Positions 54,108-62,007 are shown, counted from the stretch's first letter. The stretch is 64,000 nucleotides of DNA from Fibrobacter sp. UWB16 (GCF_900215325.1 NZ_OCMS01000002.1:372001-436000), one strand, 5' to 3'. Numbers and translations are program-made. Notes: generated from the letters alone by a model not told the origin.

Positions 54108-54137
54108 AAAAAGCAGACTTCTTTCGAAGCCTGCTTG
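54108..54137 (-). terminator. Terminator of the GH54 gene
   Basis: AAGCAG-A-CTTC with TTTC loop and GAAG-C-CTGCTT. On the minus strand the hairpin is followed by T6. Its position between convergent genes suggests it also limits transcription from the plus strand. Confidence 0.78.
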
Positions 54138-54162
54138 AATGAGTTTGGTTGTGAGGAGTGTG

Positions 54163-55893
54163 TTATTTCGTATTTGAAATTCGAATTGTTTTGCTATTGG
54201 TCTTGATGACGTAAATGCCACCTGGTAGATTTACACGAGCTTTATCCCAAATGTTTTGCATAGAGCTTTCGCTTGCTTGGAATGAGGTCACGCGGTTCCC
54301 AAGGACATCATAGACGGAGTAAGCTTGCGATGAATTTGTCCGAATGCTGAATTTAGGCAATGCCGTTTTTTCTTTGGCCGCAGCAATTTCAATCCAATCG
54401 AGATTAAAGTATGGCTTGTCTATTCGAATTTTGAGTACATGGTCGCCCGCGGTAATTGCAGGTACGGTCGTTGTGACGGTTTCGAAGTTTTTCCAGTCAC
54501 CGGTGTTGGGAACAGTGATTTTAGCGATATCTTTATCATCAACGAGAATGGAGAAGAATGTGCTATCGCTTGGCGACGATACGCGTGCGGTAATGTCGAG
54601 CGAATCGTTTTTGGAGACTTTTATCGTATAACGCAGCCAATCGTTGGCATAACCCCAGCCGTAAATAATGGCGTCGCCTGCGCTGTCGAGGCCTGCATTG
54701 TCTTCGCGGTAGAGCGAGTTCTCGTTTTCAATGTCGGTGTCCAAGAATCCCTGACCGTTGCCGCCCTTGTCGTAGTTTTCTGCTTCGATTTTTCCCGGGA
54801 TGGTAAGCGTATCCTTAAACGGTTCAATCGGATCAGGCTTCTTGAGTTCAATTTTACTTCCATAACCGGCAGCGACAATGTTTGCTTGAACTTTATCGTC
54901 AATAGAATCTGGCGGGTTGCCGATTGTCATGCAGCCTTCGAAGAATGTTCCTGCGCCGCCATCGCTGCCGTCACCGCCGTTGCCGAGGACAATGGCGCCT
55001 TGGAGCTTGCGCGGACTATAGCCTCTTTTGCGGGGACCATCCCACATAGTGGTGAGCTTTCCTTCTTGCGCACTGCCGCCTTTCAGTTTGAATGTGCCGT
55101 CGTTCGGTCCTTTGAGCATGGCTGTAGCGTAGTCGGCATCAATTGTTTGTGCATCTGGCCATGGGGTAGTATGTGTTCTGCCCCACATGTATCCGGCATC
55201 GTTGCCTTTGAACACGCCGTCTTCCAAGTCGGCGGCGACCCATGGGCCTGTGCCTTGTCCAGGACCGCCCCAATCCTTGTCGTCACCGAAATAAATACAT
55301 TCCATGGTTCCCGGGCCGTCGTCATTGCCGGTTGTTTCAGCGTTGCCGTAGTTGAAACAGCACATGTCATTGTAGTGCCTGCCATCGACCACCATGTACA
55401 TGGATTCTTCTTCGTCTCCGGTAGCGACACCTTTGGTTTCGTTGTTGCGGTAACCTGTAGAAGACCACGCGTCGCGATAAAAGCCGTACGCTTTTCGACC
55501 GTTGATGTAGATGGGCGCCCTGTCGGCGATGGCTTCTCTGCCGCCTTCTTTAAGCCAAAAGACGGGAGGCGATTTTTTCAAATCGTTTTTGTAACTACTC
55601 TGGTCATAAATGATTGAAATTGTGCATTTGGAGCCTGCACAAAAGTCGTCTTGCACGGAAGATTTGACATAACCTCCCATGGTCTCAACCGGAATGTCCT
55701 TGGTTTCGCCGTCGGCACGGCGGACCTGGTAAAGATTCCCGTTGTAATTGCCGTACAAGGCTCGGGTTAAACTGTGTGCGGCTACGCATGGCGTATTGGC
55801 TCTTGCGTAAATGTCGCACGGACCTTCGTTAGCATAGACTGTTATGGCTGTAGCCGCTAACAAGGCTACAACCTTGATTGTTGTGTATTTCAT
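54163..55893 (-). CDS. Secreted GH54 alpha-L-arabinofuranosidase with CBM6 and T9SS tail
   Basis: Signal peptide (1-21). Residues about 23-345 match the GH54 catalytic domain (AbfB): GPCDIYARANTPCVAAHS, TRALYGNYNGNLYQVRRADG, the vicinal disulfide pair C178-C179 and E198 in GTMECIYFG at the nucleophile position. GH54 releases arabinofuranose side chains from arabinoxylan and arabinan. A CBM6 follows (about 365-505, IEAENYDKGGNGQGFLDTD...NLDWIEI). The final ~60 residues (SVYDVLGNRV...GGIYVIKTNSKTIRISNTK) are a type A T9SS sorting tail. GH54 is best known from fungi, where the usual partner is CBM42, not CBM6, so this may be an old transfer from a fungus. Monocistronic. Confidence 0.93.
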   Translation of the reverse strand: MKYTTIKVVALLAATAITVYANEGPCDIYARANTPCVAAHSLTRALYGNYNGNLYQVRRADGETKDIPVETMGGYVKSSVQDDFCAGSKCTISIIYDQSSYKNDLKKSPPVFWLKEGGREAIADRAPIYINGRKAYGFYRDAWSSTGYRNNETKGVATGDEEESMYMVVDGRHYNDMCCFNYGNAETTGNDDGPGTMECIYFGDDKDWGGPGQGTGPWVAADLEDGVFKGNDAGYMWGRTHTTPWPDAQTIDADYATAMLKGPNDGTFKLKGGSAQEGKLTTMWDGPRKRGYSPRKLQGAIVLGNGGDGSDGGAGTFFEGCMTIGNPPDSIDDKVQANIVAAGYGSKIELKKPDPIEPFKDTLTIPGKIEAENYDKGGNGQGFLDTDIENENSLYREDNAGLDSAGDAIIYGWGYANDWLRYTIKVSKNDSLDITARVSSPSDSTFFSILVDDKDIAKITVPNTGDWKNFETVTTTVPAITAGDHVLKIRIDKPYFNLDWIEIAAAKEKTALPKFSIRTNSSQAYSVYDVLGNRVTSFQASESSMQNIWDKARVNLPGGIYVIKTNSKTIRISNTK

Positions 55894-56007
55894 CCAAATA
55901 TCCCCCTTTGGTGATTACTATTAAGAAAATATCTCTTTGAAGGGGGATAAATATTGGCTTTTAGAAATCTTCCATTGTCAATTTATCAAAGGCGAATAAT
56001 CGGATGT

Positions 56008-56559
56008 TTAAATAACTTTGTCTGTGACGATGCGCCATTCGCCGGGCTTTAATTTGCCAAGCGGGATGTTTCCGATTTGCACGCGGACAAGGCGGAGCGT
56101 GGGGAAGCCTACGGCTGCAGTCATGTGACGGACTTGGCGGTTCTTGCCTTCGATGAGCGTTAAACGGACCCAGCTGGTGGGAATGTTTGCGCGGAAACGT
56201 ACTGGCGGATTGCGTTCCCAAATCCAGTCCGGGGCTTCGACAATTTCAGCTTTGCAGGGCTTCGTGTGGTAGCCCTTGATGTCTACTCCTTTTGCGAGCT
56301 TGCGAACGGCTTCTTCGGTGATTTGGCCGTCTACTTGCGCGAGGTATGTGCGTGGGTGCTCGTATTTTGGGTCTAGAAGCTTTTTGATGAGCTTGCCGTT
56401 ATCGGTCAGGAGCAAAGCGCCCTCGCTATCGTGGTCGAGTCGGCCTGCGGCGTACACTCCTGGCGGAAATCCGAAGCTATCGAGGGCGGGGTGGCCCGCT
56501 TCGGGGGTGAACTGGCTCAAAACACCAAAAGGCTTATTGAAAATAATAACGGTAGACAT
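56008..56559 (-). CDS. rluE: Ribosomal large-subunit pseudouridine synthase (RluE/RsuA family)
   Basis: The 183-residue protein starts at the FNKPFGVLSQF motif and has GRLDHDSEGALLLTDNG with the catalytic Asp D42, then a TYLAQVDGQITEEAV region and RQVRHMTAAVGFPTLRLVRVQIG. There is no S4 domain, which fits RluE, which isomerises U2457 of 23S rRNA in E. coli. Related RluB/F and RsuA are longer. It diverges from the thioesterase gene with a short shared promoter gap. Confidence 0.9.
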   Translation of the reverse strand: MSTVIIFNKPFGVLSQFTPEAGHPALDSFGFPPGVYAAGRLDHDSEGALLLTDNGKLIKKLLDPKYEHPRTYLAQVDGQITEEAVRKLAKGVDIKGYHTKPCKAEIVEAPDWIWERNPPVRFRANIPTSWVRLTLIEGKNRQVRHMTAAVGFPTLRLVRVQIGNIPLGKLKPGEWRIVTDKVI

Positions 56560-56594
56560 GCGCCCAAATGATAAAAAAAATTATATTAAAAACC

Positions 56595-57350
56595 ATGATT
56601 GATATTTATACTTTGGCGAAAAATCCGCTCGTGTTCCAAAAGCCGAGAACAATTACTTCGGCTTATATTGATGTGTCTGGAAAGATGGGTCTTGCACAGA
56701 CTGTGCTCATGGTCCAGGACAATATTACTGAAAATTTTGGCGCCATGAAAATGGATAATTTCGTGGTGAAAGAAAAGGGCGGCTTCTGGGTCGTTTACAA
56801 GGCTAAGTTCAAGTTCCTCAAGCGCCCGTATTGGCGTGACAAGGTTGTGACGACGTCTTTTCCGGCGGATAATCAGCTGATTCGTTTGAACGAAAATACG
56901 GCAATCACCACGGTGGAAGGCGAACCGATTATTTTTGCAAAACAGGAAATGTGCTGCCTCAGTCTCGATCGCCATCGCCCGATGCGACTTTCTTCGGTGG
57001 ACTTCCCGACGGAAGGTTTCCCGGAAGCGTTTATGACGGATGAATTCGACCGCTTTAACGTGAAGCCCGAAGAGTACGAAGAAGTTTATCAGCAAAAGGT
57101 GCTGCCGCAGCATATCGACATGTCGCACCACATGAACAACATTGAATATGTGAAGCTTGCGCTCAATGTGTTTAGCGCTTCGGATTTGGAACTCTGCATT
57201 CCGTCTGAACTCGAAGTTCATTACTTGGGCGAATCCGAAGAAGGGCAGACGATGAGAGTCTTCCGTGCCGATCACAACGGTGCTACGTACATGCGAATTC
57301 TCGACGAAAATGATCGCCCCGTCTTCGAGATGAAACTTAGAATGATGTAA
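56595..57350 (+). CDS. Acyl-ACP thioesterase family protein
   Basis: A 251-residue double hot-dog protein of the FatA/FatB-like family (PF01643). The N-terminal hot dog has QDNITENFGAMKMDNF. The second hot dog opens DRFNVKPEEYEEVYQQKV and has HIDMSHHMNNIEYVKLAL, where the N and H residues resemble the catalytic NxHxN pattern. Bacterial members release fatty acids from acyl-ACP, ending synthesis or supplying free acids. An upstream ATG at 56568 would only add a short basic extension and sits 9 bp from the divergent rluE start, so 56595 is preferred; neither has a Shine-Dalgarno. The acyl-CoA synthetase at 11.5 kb could act on its product, but they are not linked. Confidence 0.85.
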   Translation: MIDIYTLAKNPLVFQKPRTITSAYIDVSGKMGLAQTVLMVQDNITENFGAMKMDNFVVKEKGGFWVVYKAKFKFLKRPYWRDKVVTTSFPADNQLIRLNENTAITTVEGEPIIFAKQEMCCLSLDRHRPMRLSSVDFPTEGFPEAFMTDEFDRFNVKPEEYEEVYQQKVLPQHIDMSHHMNNIEYVKLALNVFSASDLELCIPSELEVHYLGESEEGQTMRVFRADHNGATYMRILDENDRPVFEMKLRMM

Positions 57351-57363
57351 ACTATTACGCTCG

Positions 57364-57539
57364 TCGTCATTCTGACGACCGTAGGGCGGAAGAATCGAGT
57401 GCGAGGTGAGCAAAGCAGGGCTGCTTGCAGACCTATTTTTGAGCCGAAGCCTCGGACGGCGTAGCCGTCAATCCAGTAATTTCTTGAGTTCTTCGCTAGA
57501 CTTGACTGGATCTTTCCGCCGTTGGCGTCAAGATGACGA
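57364..57539. repeat. Long inverted repeat, GTCATTC...GAATC family, with an internal second repeat
   Basis: The left arm (57364-57400, GTCATTCTGACG, GGAAGAATC) pairs with the right arm (57505-57539, ACTGGATCTTTCCGCC, GTCAAGATGACG). The centre (57401-57446, reverse complement) carries the 45-bp word also found at 62032-62082. The element nearly fills the gap between two convergent genes, so it may serve as a transcript end. Confidence 0.7.
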
Positions 57540-57548
57540 GATGCATCT

Positions 57549-58100
57549 TTATTGCTGCAATATCTGAAAGAATTCCGGGCGGTGAAAGTCCGGTTTTTCT
57601 GTTTCTATGCGGAATGCGCTCAGGTAATGGGGCGTGTTTGCTTTATCGGCGCATTTGTAGAGGTTTCCGCGGAGTGGCGCCTCGAATGCTTTTATTCCAA
57701 AAATCTCGGCAGGAATTTCGACCGTCATTGTCCAATAGACAGAATCGTCCTGAATGCTCGGCGCTGTTCCTGAACGCTTGATTTTCGCGATAGTGTCGAG
57801 CGGAAGCGTTTGTCTGTTGTTGCGATCGTTTCCTCGGGCGGCGAGCACAAAGCCTCGGCTTGTCGTTTCGAAGTTGAAATATTCGGCTGGGTTCGTTGGG
57901 TTCTGCAAAAAAATTTCCACGCAGGAATCTTCCCAGCTGCGTCCGTTGTCTTCTTGAACGGCGGCGCGGTAGCAGTCCAAAGGTTCTTCTACGGTAAACT
58001 TAACGACGACGCTGTTTGTCGTTTGCGAAAACTCGGCTGTGACCATTGGGTGAATGATTCCCTGGTTGGCCGTCCATTGCATATTCGGTTTTAAAAGCAT
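57549..58100 (-). CDS. CBM9-like carbohydrate-binding protein without signal peptide
   Basis: The 183-residue protein has the beta-sandwich pattern of the CBM9-like family: VVVKFTVEEPLDCYRAAV, SWEDSCVEIFLQNPTNPAEYFNFE, YWTMTVEIPAEIFG, LRGNLYKCADKANTPHYLSAF. Such domains are normally on exported proteins. Here no signal peptide, lipobox or transmembrane segment is present at the ATG (MLLKPNMQWTANQG). It may bind sugars in the cytoplasm, or be exported in an unrecognised way. A role in intracellular sugar or glycogen handling is conceivable but not shown. Alone between two repeats. Confidence 0.75.
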   Translation of the reverse strand: MLLKPNMQWTANQGIIHPMVTAEFSQTTNSVVVKFTVEEPLDCYRAAVQEDNGRSWEDSCVEIFLQNPTNPAEYFNFETTSRGFVLAARGNDRNNRQTLPLDTIAKIKRSGTAPSIQDDSVYWTMTVEIPAEIFGIKAFEAPLRGNLYKCADKANTPHYLSAFRIETEKPDFHRPEFFQILQQ

Positions 58101-58117
58101 GGGTAGAAGTTAGAAAA

Positions 58118-58209
58118 AGTTATTGGTAGTTGGTCATTGGTTATTGGTCTTTGGTTGATTGTTGAAACTAAAGATTTTCTAATGACCATTGACTAATGAC
58201 TATTGACCT
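58118..58209. repeat. Inverted pair of 7-bp tandem arrays
   Basis: Left: GGTAGTT, GGTCATT, GGTTATT, GGTCTTT at 58125-58152. Right: CTAATGA, CCATTGA, CTAATGA, CTATTGA at 58179-58206. The two arrays are reverse complements, the fullest copy of the family here. Confidence 0.8.
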
Positions 58210-58278
58210 TATTTTATAGCTTTAATTTAATGTGGATAAAGTATTGAATTTGATTAACTTATATGAATTAAAAAGACT

Positions 58279-58306
58279 GATTAATCAGTGGTTAAATCGA
58301 TTAATC
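58279..58306. promoter_or_regulatory. Tandem palindromes, possible enhancer sites for a sigma-54 activator
   Basis: GATTAATC occurs at 58279-58286 and 58299-58306, 20 bp from start to start, about two helical turns. Both are part of TGATTAATCA-like dyads. They lie about 75-95 bp upstream of the sigma-54 promoter, the normal range for activator binding. Confidence 0.6.
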
Positions 58307-58361
58307 ACTTTTTTATTTGAATGAAAGTGCTGAAATTTGCTTAAAAACGCCAATTTTTGCT

Positions 58362-58378
58362 TTGGCACGCCTTTTGCA
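58362..58378 (+). promoter_or_regulatory. Sigma-54 promoter of spoVG-comM
   Basis: TTGGCACGCCTTTTGCA matches the -24/-12 consensus TGGCACG-N4-TTGCA exactly, with GG (58364-58365) and GC (58376-58377) separated by the canonical 10 bases. Transcription would begin near 58388, about 60 bp before spoVG. It was the only such site found by eye in the intergenic regions. Confidence 0.85.
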
Positions 58379-58448
58379 TACTGTGTTGTGTTCCGCTAGA
58401 ATGCGAGTGCATTTGCCTGCGGTTAATCTTCAAAAATAGGAGGCCGAT

Positions 58449-58781
58449 ATGGCTGAAAAAACAGAAAAGAAAACATCGTGTATCCCTGCAATGTCCCCGG
58501 CGTTTGACTGTCTTGCCGTGACGAATGTTCAAGTTTATCCGTTCAAGGAAGGGGCTAATCTTGGCCACATGAAGGGGATTGCGACAATTGTACTGAATGA
58601 CCAAATTCAGATTCGTGGGCTCCGCGTGATGGATGGCGAAAATGGCATGTTTGTGGGGTATCCGCTTGATACATTCTACAAGGGCGAAGATTACCGCACT
58701 GTATGTTTGCCGATTACGCGACAGCTGCGTGAACATATCGAAAATTGCGTGCTTGAAAAGTATCAGGCTGCAGTAGCGTAA
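58449..58781 (+). CDS. spoVG: SpoVG family regulatory protein
   Basis: A 110-residue protein. After a polar N-terminal extension of about 20 residues, the family core reads VTNVQVYPFKEGANLGHMKGIATIVLNDQIQIRGLRVMD (in pieces), GMFVGYPLD, and a C-terminal TRQLREHIENCVLEKY helix. SpoVG proteins are small nucleic-acid-binding regulators that affect septation in Bacillus and RNA or DNA control elsewhere. The strong AGGAGG confirms the ATG. The gene is behind a sigma-54 promoter and followed by comM after 12 bp, so the two should be one operon. Confidence 0.9.
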   Translation: MAEKTEKKTSCIPAMSPAFDCLAVTNVQVYPFKEGANLGHMKGIATIVLNDQIQIRGLRVMDGENGMFVGYPLDTFYKGEDYRTVCLPITRQLREHIENCVLEKYQAAVA

Positions 58782-58793
58782 GGTAGGTGCAAA

Positions 58794-60323
58794 TTGTTTC
58801 GTAGAATCCGTTCTTATTGCTTGTTTGGAATAAAGGCTGTTCCCGTGAGTGTAGAAGTCGATGCCTCTCAAGGACTGCCAGGTTTTACTCTTGTTGGGCT
58901 TCCGGACAATGCGGTAAGGGAATCTCGAGAGCGAGTCGTTTCGGCAATACGTTCCATCGGGAAAGTGGTGACTGGTTTCCGTACAACGGTGAACTTGTCG
59001 CCTGCGGATTTACGAAAGGAGGGGAGTGCATTAGACCTTCCGCTAGCGATTGGCTTGCTTGTTTCGACTGGGGAAATTGAAATTCCACAGCTGGATCGCT
59101 ATGTCTTTGTGGGCGAACTTTCATTGGATGGTTTGTTGAAGCCTGTCCGTGGAGTGTTATCTATCGCAATGAATTTGTCTACAGAACGTGAGCGCATTCT
59201 CGTTATTCCGCGCGGGAATGTGCAGGAAGCCTCGCTAGTGGAAGGTCTTCGTTTTATTTGTGCGGATACACTTGGGGAATGTGTTGAAATTCTAGAGCGC
59301 AATTCAAGCCAAGATGTGAAAATCTCAAAAGGGATTGCGTCGTGTCGGGCGGATATTGGTAATGGCGTTCCTGATTTTAAGAATGTGGTGGGGATGGAAG
59401 GTGTAAAGCGAGCGCTTGAAATTGCTGCTGCGGGAGCGCATAATTTTTTGCTTGTGGGCTCTCCTGGTGCGGGCAAGACGCTTTGTGCGAAATGCTTGCC
59501 GGGAATCCTCCCTGAGATGACGGAACAGGAAATCTTGGAAACAACGCGAATCCATTCCTGTGCGCGTCGTGCTGGTGATTCTGATGAGTTTAAACCTGTA
59601 CTTACGCGGCCATTCCGTTCACCGCATCATTCGGCGTCTATGGCTTCGCTTGTAGGCGGTGGCACACGGCTCTTGCCGGGCGAGGCGAGCTTGGCACATA
59701 ATGGCGTATTGTTCTTGGATGAGTTGCCTGAGTTCAACCGGAGCGTCTTGGAAGCTTTACGCGAGCCGATGGAAGAAGGTGAAATCTCGGTTAGCCGAGC
59801 TAGCGGTACTGTGGTGTGGCCTGCTCGATTTATGATGGGGGCTGCTATGAACCCGTGCCCATGCGGCTATTCAATGGACCCGAAACGCGAGTGTACTTGC
59901 TTGCCCGAGGCTCGCAAACGTTATCGTGAAAAAATCTCGGGACCGCTATTGGACCGTATCGATATCCAGGTGAGCGTGCCACCTGTAGATGCTGCCATGT
60001 TTGCGATAAAAGGGCGAGGGGAGTCGTCTGCGGATATTCGCAGGCGCGTGTGTACTGCACGATCTGTTCAGCGGGAGCGCTTTCGCAATTTGACTTTTAA
60101 ATCCAATGCCGAAATGTCGTCGGAATACGCACGGAAATTTGCGGAGATGACTCCTGCTGTAGAAAGCTTTGCGGTAAATGCCGCTGCTAAAATGGAATTG
60201 AGTGCGCGCGGATACTTTAGGTTGTTAAAAGTCGCGCGCACGATCGCTGACTTGCGCGGCGCCTCCGCCGTTGATATTATGGATCTTTCAGAAGCTTTGC
60301 GCTACCGCGCCTTTAGAGGCTAA
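58794..60323 (+). CDS. comM: YifB/ComM family AAA+ ATPase (Mg-chelatase-like)
   Basis: The 509-residue protein starts at TTG with AGGTAGG upstream and the family N-terminus FRRIRSYCLFGIKAVPVSVEVD. A lon-like N-terminal domain (about 1-165) is followed by the AAA+ core with GSPGAGKT (Walker A), VLFLDELPEF (Walker B) and the C-terminal NPCPCGYSMDPKREC/TC Cys motif, then RISGPLLDRIDIQV-like sensor residues. ComM is a hexameric branch-migration helicase that helps integrate incoming DNA during natural transformation; other members are less well known. It overlaps the folB stop by four bases at convergent 3' ends. Confidence 0.93.
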   Translation: MFRRIRSYCLFGIKAVPVSVEVDASQGLPGFTLVGLPDNAVRESRERVVSAIRSIGKVVTGFRTTVNLSPADLRKEGSALDLPLAIGLLVSTGEIEIPQLDRYVFVGELSLDGLLKPVRGVLSIAMNLSTERERILVIPRGNVQEASLVEGLRFICADTLGECVEILERNSSQDVKISKGIASCRADIGNGVPDFKNVVGMEGVKRALEIAAAGAHNFLLVGSPGAGKTLCAKCLPGILPEMTEQEILETTRIHSCARRAGDSDEFKPVLTRPFRSPHHSASMASLVGGGTRLLPGEASLAHNGVLFLDELPEFNRSVLEALREPMEEGEISVSRASGTVVWPARFMMGAAMNPCPCGYSMDPKRECTCLPEARKRYREKISGPLLDRIDIQVSVPPVDAAMFAIKGRGESSADIRRRVCTARSVQRERFRNLTFKSNAEMSSEYARKFAEMTPAVESFAVNAAAKMELSARGYFRLLKVARTIADLRGASAVDIMDLSEALRYRAFRG

Positions 60324-60682
60324 TCTCTACTAATCTTAATGCTTGCTTCGGCGCCAAGGCAACCGGGAACGGCTTTGGGCTTTGCGACGGATACTTCGAC
60401 GGCGGTTGCTTTGGGGTAATGCTCCAGAACGTATTCCGCGGTCTTAACGACCAGAGTCTCGACTAGCTTAAAACAAGAAAGGCGGATGAACCCTTTGAGT
60501 TCTTCCGCCAGCTTTGCATAATCGATAGATTCGTTTAAATCTTCAGTTTCTGCAGCTTTGGCAAAGTCCAACCAAAGGGTCAGGTTCAAGATGATTGGCT
60601 GTTCGTTTTCGCGTTCGTAGGGGAGTATGCCTACAATGCAATCAAATTGAACGTCTTTGAGTCGGATTCGCCCTTGTTCCAT
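60320..60682 (-). CDS. folB: Dihydroneopterin aldolase
   Basis: FolB cleaves dihydroneopterin in folate synthesis. The 120-residue protein has IRLKDVQFDCIVGILPYERENEQPI, SIDYAKLAEEL, LVETLVVKTAEYVLE and the C-terminal VSVAKPKAVPG with the catalytic Lys. ATG 60682 shares its A with the TAA stop of the upstream gene (TAATG), suggesting coupling; an ATG two codons earlier is possible. Length is typical. Confidence 0.93.
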   Translation of the reverse strand: MEQGRIRLKDVQFDCIVGILPYERENEQPIILNLTLWLDFAKAAETEDLNESIDYAKLAEELKGFIRLSCFKLVETLVVKTAEYVLEHYPKATAVEVSVAKPKAVPGCLGAEASIKISRD

Positions 60683-61740
60683 TACCATGCGAACAACACG
60701 ATAGCTGTTGTCAAGGAGATTGCTGTGACGCCGAACCAGATGTTGCGGCCCATAGCGTAAGAATCCTTGGTGTCCGTGTTAACCTTCATTCTGTCTTGGA
60801 GGTCTGCATAAGTCCAGCCACTAGCCATGAATGCGCCTCTATTAGTTTCAGTCGTAGCGTTTCTTGTTGTCTTGTAGTGGTCAATGCAAGCTTTCTGGTC
60901 CGTGACACCGTTAATCTTGCTGCAAGCGGTCTTGATCTTGTCTTCGACGATGTCAGAAACTTTCTTAAGCTTCTTGTAGGCGTCGTTTGCTTCGCTAGAC
61001 TTCATCTGCTGGTAGATGCCCATGACGGCGCTGCCTGCTGCAACTGCGGAGAGGGCGACTGCGCTCCAGAAGCGGACTTCGTCAGCAATACCGAAACGGT
61101 CGGTAACATCTTGTGCTGCTGCAGAAGCGGAGTAATCGCGAGCATCGGCACGAGCGTTAGTGCTATTCAAGTCACCGGAAACATCGTAGTTCTTGCCGCT
61201 TTTTGCTGCAATGATGTCTTCGTCGCAAGAAACGTCAAATTCGTCGCATTCCTGCTTCGGAGCAGAGGCGCTTTCAGCCGGAGCTTCGCCCTTGAGGTCA
61301 ACCTGTACGCCGTTGACAAATGCGATTGCGGACGTTGCACCCGGGATGTAAACGAACTTGCCGTCAAAGTAAACCTTTTCTGCGTCATCACCCGGCTTCA
61401 TGCCGCGGCGAACGTAAAGCTTGGACTTCACAACGTTTTTGTAAGAGGCGGTAGAAGGAACGCTCAACGCTGTCATGGAAGAAATATCACCGACATCACC
61501 GATGTAAAGCTGATAGGCGTTAATGCCGGATTCCTGAGCAAACTTCTGACGGAGAACGATTTTTCCAGAAGGAACAGATGCTGCTTCATCAACAGAAACT
61601 GTGTTCAGTTCGCCGTAAGAGGCAAAAATCTGATTGTCAGACGAGACGGCATCTTTTGCCGTGAAATCAGCAATATCATAAACTCCAGCGAATGCTGCTG
61701 CAGCGGAAAGGCAGAGGGCCAATAAGAAAGAACGCTTCAT
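60682..61740 (-). CDS. Exported protein with two transmembrane helices, unknown function
   Basis: The start at 61740 (MKRSFLLALCLSAAAAFAGVYD) gives a clean signal peptide; 31 upstream codons of the longer ORF are A/T-rich and unlikely. The 352-residue protein has a beta-rich N-terminal region (about 30-160), a Cys-containing acidic patch (ECDEFDVSCDED), a transmembrane helix (about 235-255, FWSAVALSAVAAGSAVMG), a charged helical stretch with further Cys, and a C-terminal hydrophobic helix (NIWFGVTAISLTTAIVLFAW). No family was recognised. It is upstream of and coupled to folB. The partial gene at 63688 encodes a protein of similar type (signal peptide, then FW-x-Gly/Ala-rich helix). Confidence 0.78.
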   Translation of the reverse strand: MKRSFLLALCLSAAAAFAGVYDIADFTAKDAVSSDNQIFASYGELNTVSVDEAASVPSGKIVLRQKFAQESGINAYQLYIGDVGDISSMTALSVPSTASYKNVVKSKLYVRRGMKPGDDAEKVYFDGKFVYIPGATSAIAFVNGVQVDLKGEAPAESASAPKQECDEFDVSCDEDIIAAKSGKNYDVSGDLNSTNARADARDYSASAAAQDVTDRFGIADEVRFWSAVALSAVAAGSAVMGIYQQMKSSEANDAYKKLKKVSDIVEDKIKTACSKINGVTDQKACIDHYKTTRNATTETNRGAFMASGWTYADLQDRMKVNTDTKDSYAMGRNIWFGVTAISLTTAIVLFAW

Positions 61741-61899
61741 CGTATCTACTCCGAATAATCCAATTTTTTTGGAAAATATATAAAAAAAACACCAGTAATG
61801 AATTATATAATTTTTTTTCACGAAAGGAATCACGATTTGGGCGAATAAATTATTAGTGTGATGAAAATATCATGTAATTATAGGGTTTAATTGGCTTCG

Positions 61900-61921
61900 T
61901 TTGTAAACGTCTATTTACAAA
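61900..61921. promoter_or_regulatory. TTTGTAAA-N6-TTTACAAA inverted repeat
   Basis: A perfect 8-bp inverted repeat with a six-base centre in the divergent gap upstream of pgk. It has the form of a dimeric regulator operator. The regulator is unknown. Confidence 0.5.
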
Positions 61922-62007
61922 ATGCAAGGCTGGGCTAAATGGGGGGGGATGGGGTTGGCGCCTTCTTGTGAAATCGGAATTAGGAAATTGTCGCAGCTCT
62001 CGCCTTT

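Larger units (their letters stand above)
58210..58448 (+). promoter_or_regulatory. spoVG upstream region
   Basis: The rest of a gene-free gap that begins at 58101. It contains the tandem GATTAATC palindromes, the sigma-54 promoter and AGGAGG at the spoVG ribosome site. A/T-rich between these. Confidence 0.7.

Noticed and set aside
2141-58209. Heptamer arrays as CRISPR repeats
   Set aside because: Units are 7 bp with no spacers of 30 bp or more, and no cas gene is present.
58794-60323. Annotation of comM as a magnesium chelatase subunit
   Set aside because: The AAA+ core is chelatase-like, but the N-terminal lon-like domain and Cys motif are those of YifB/ComM, and no chlorophyll or cobalamin genes are near.
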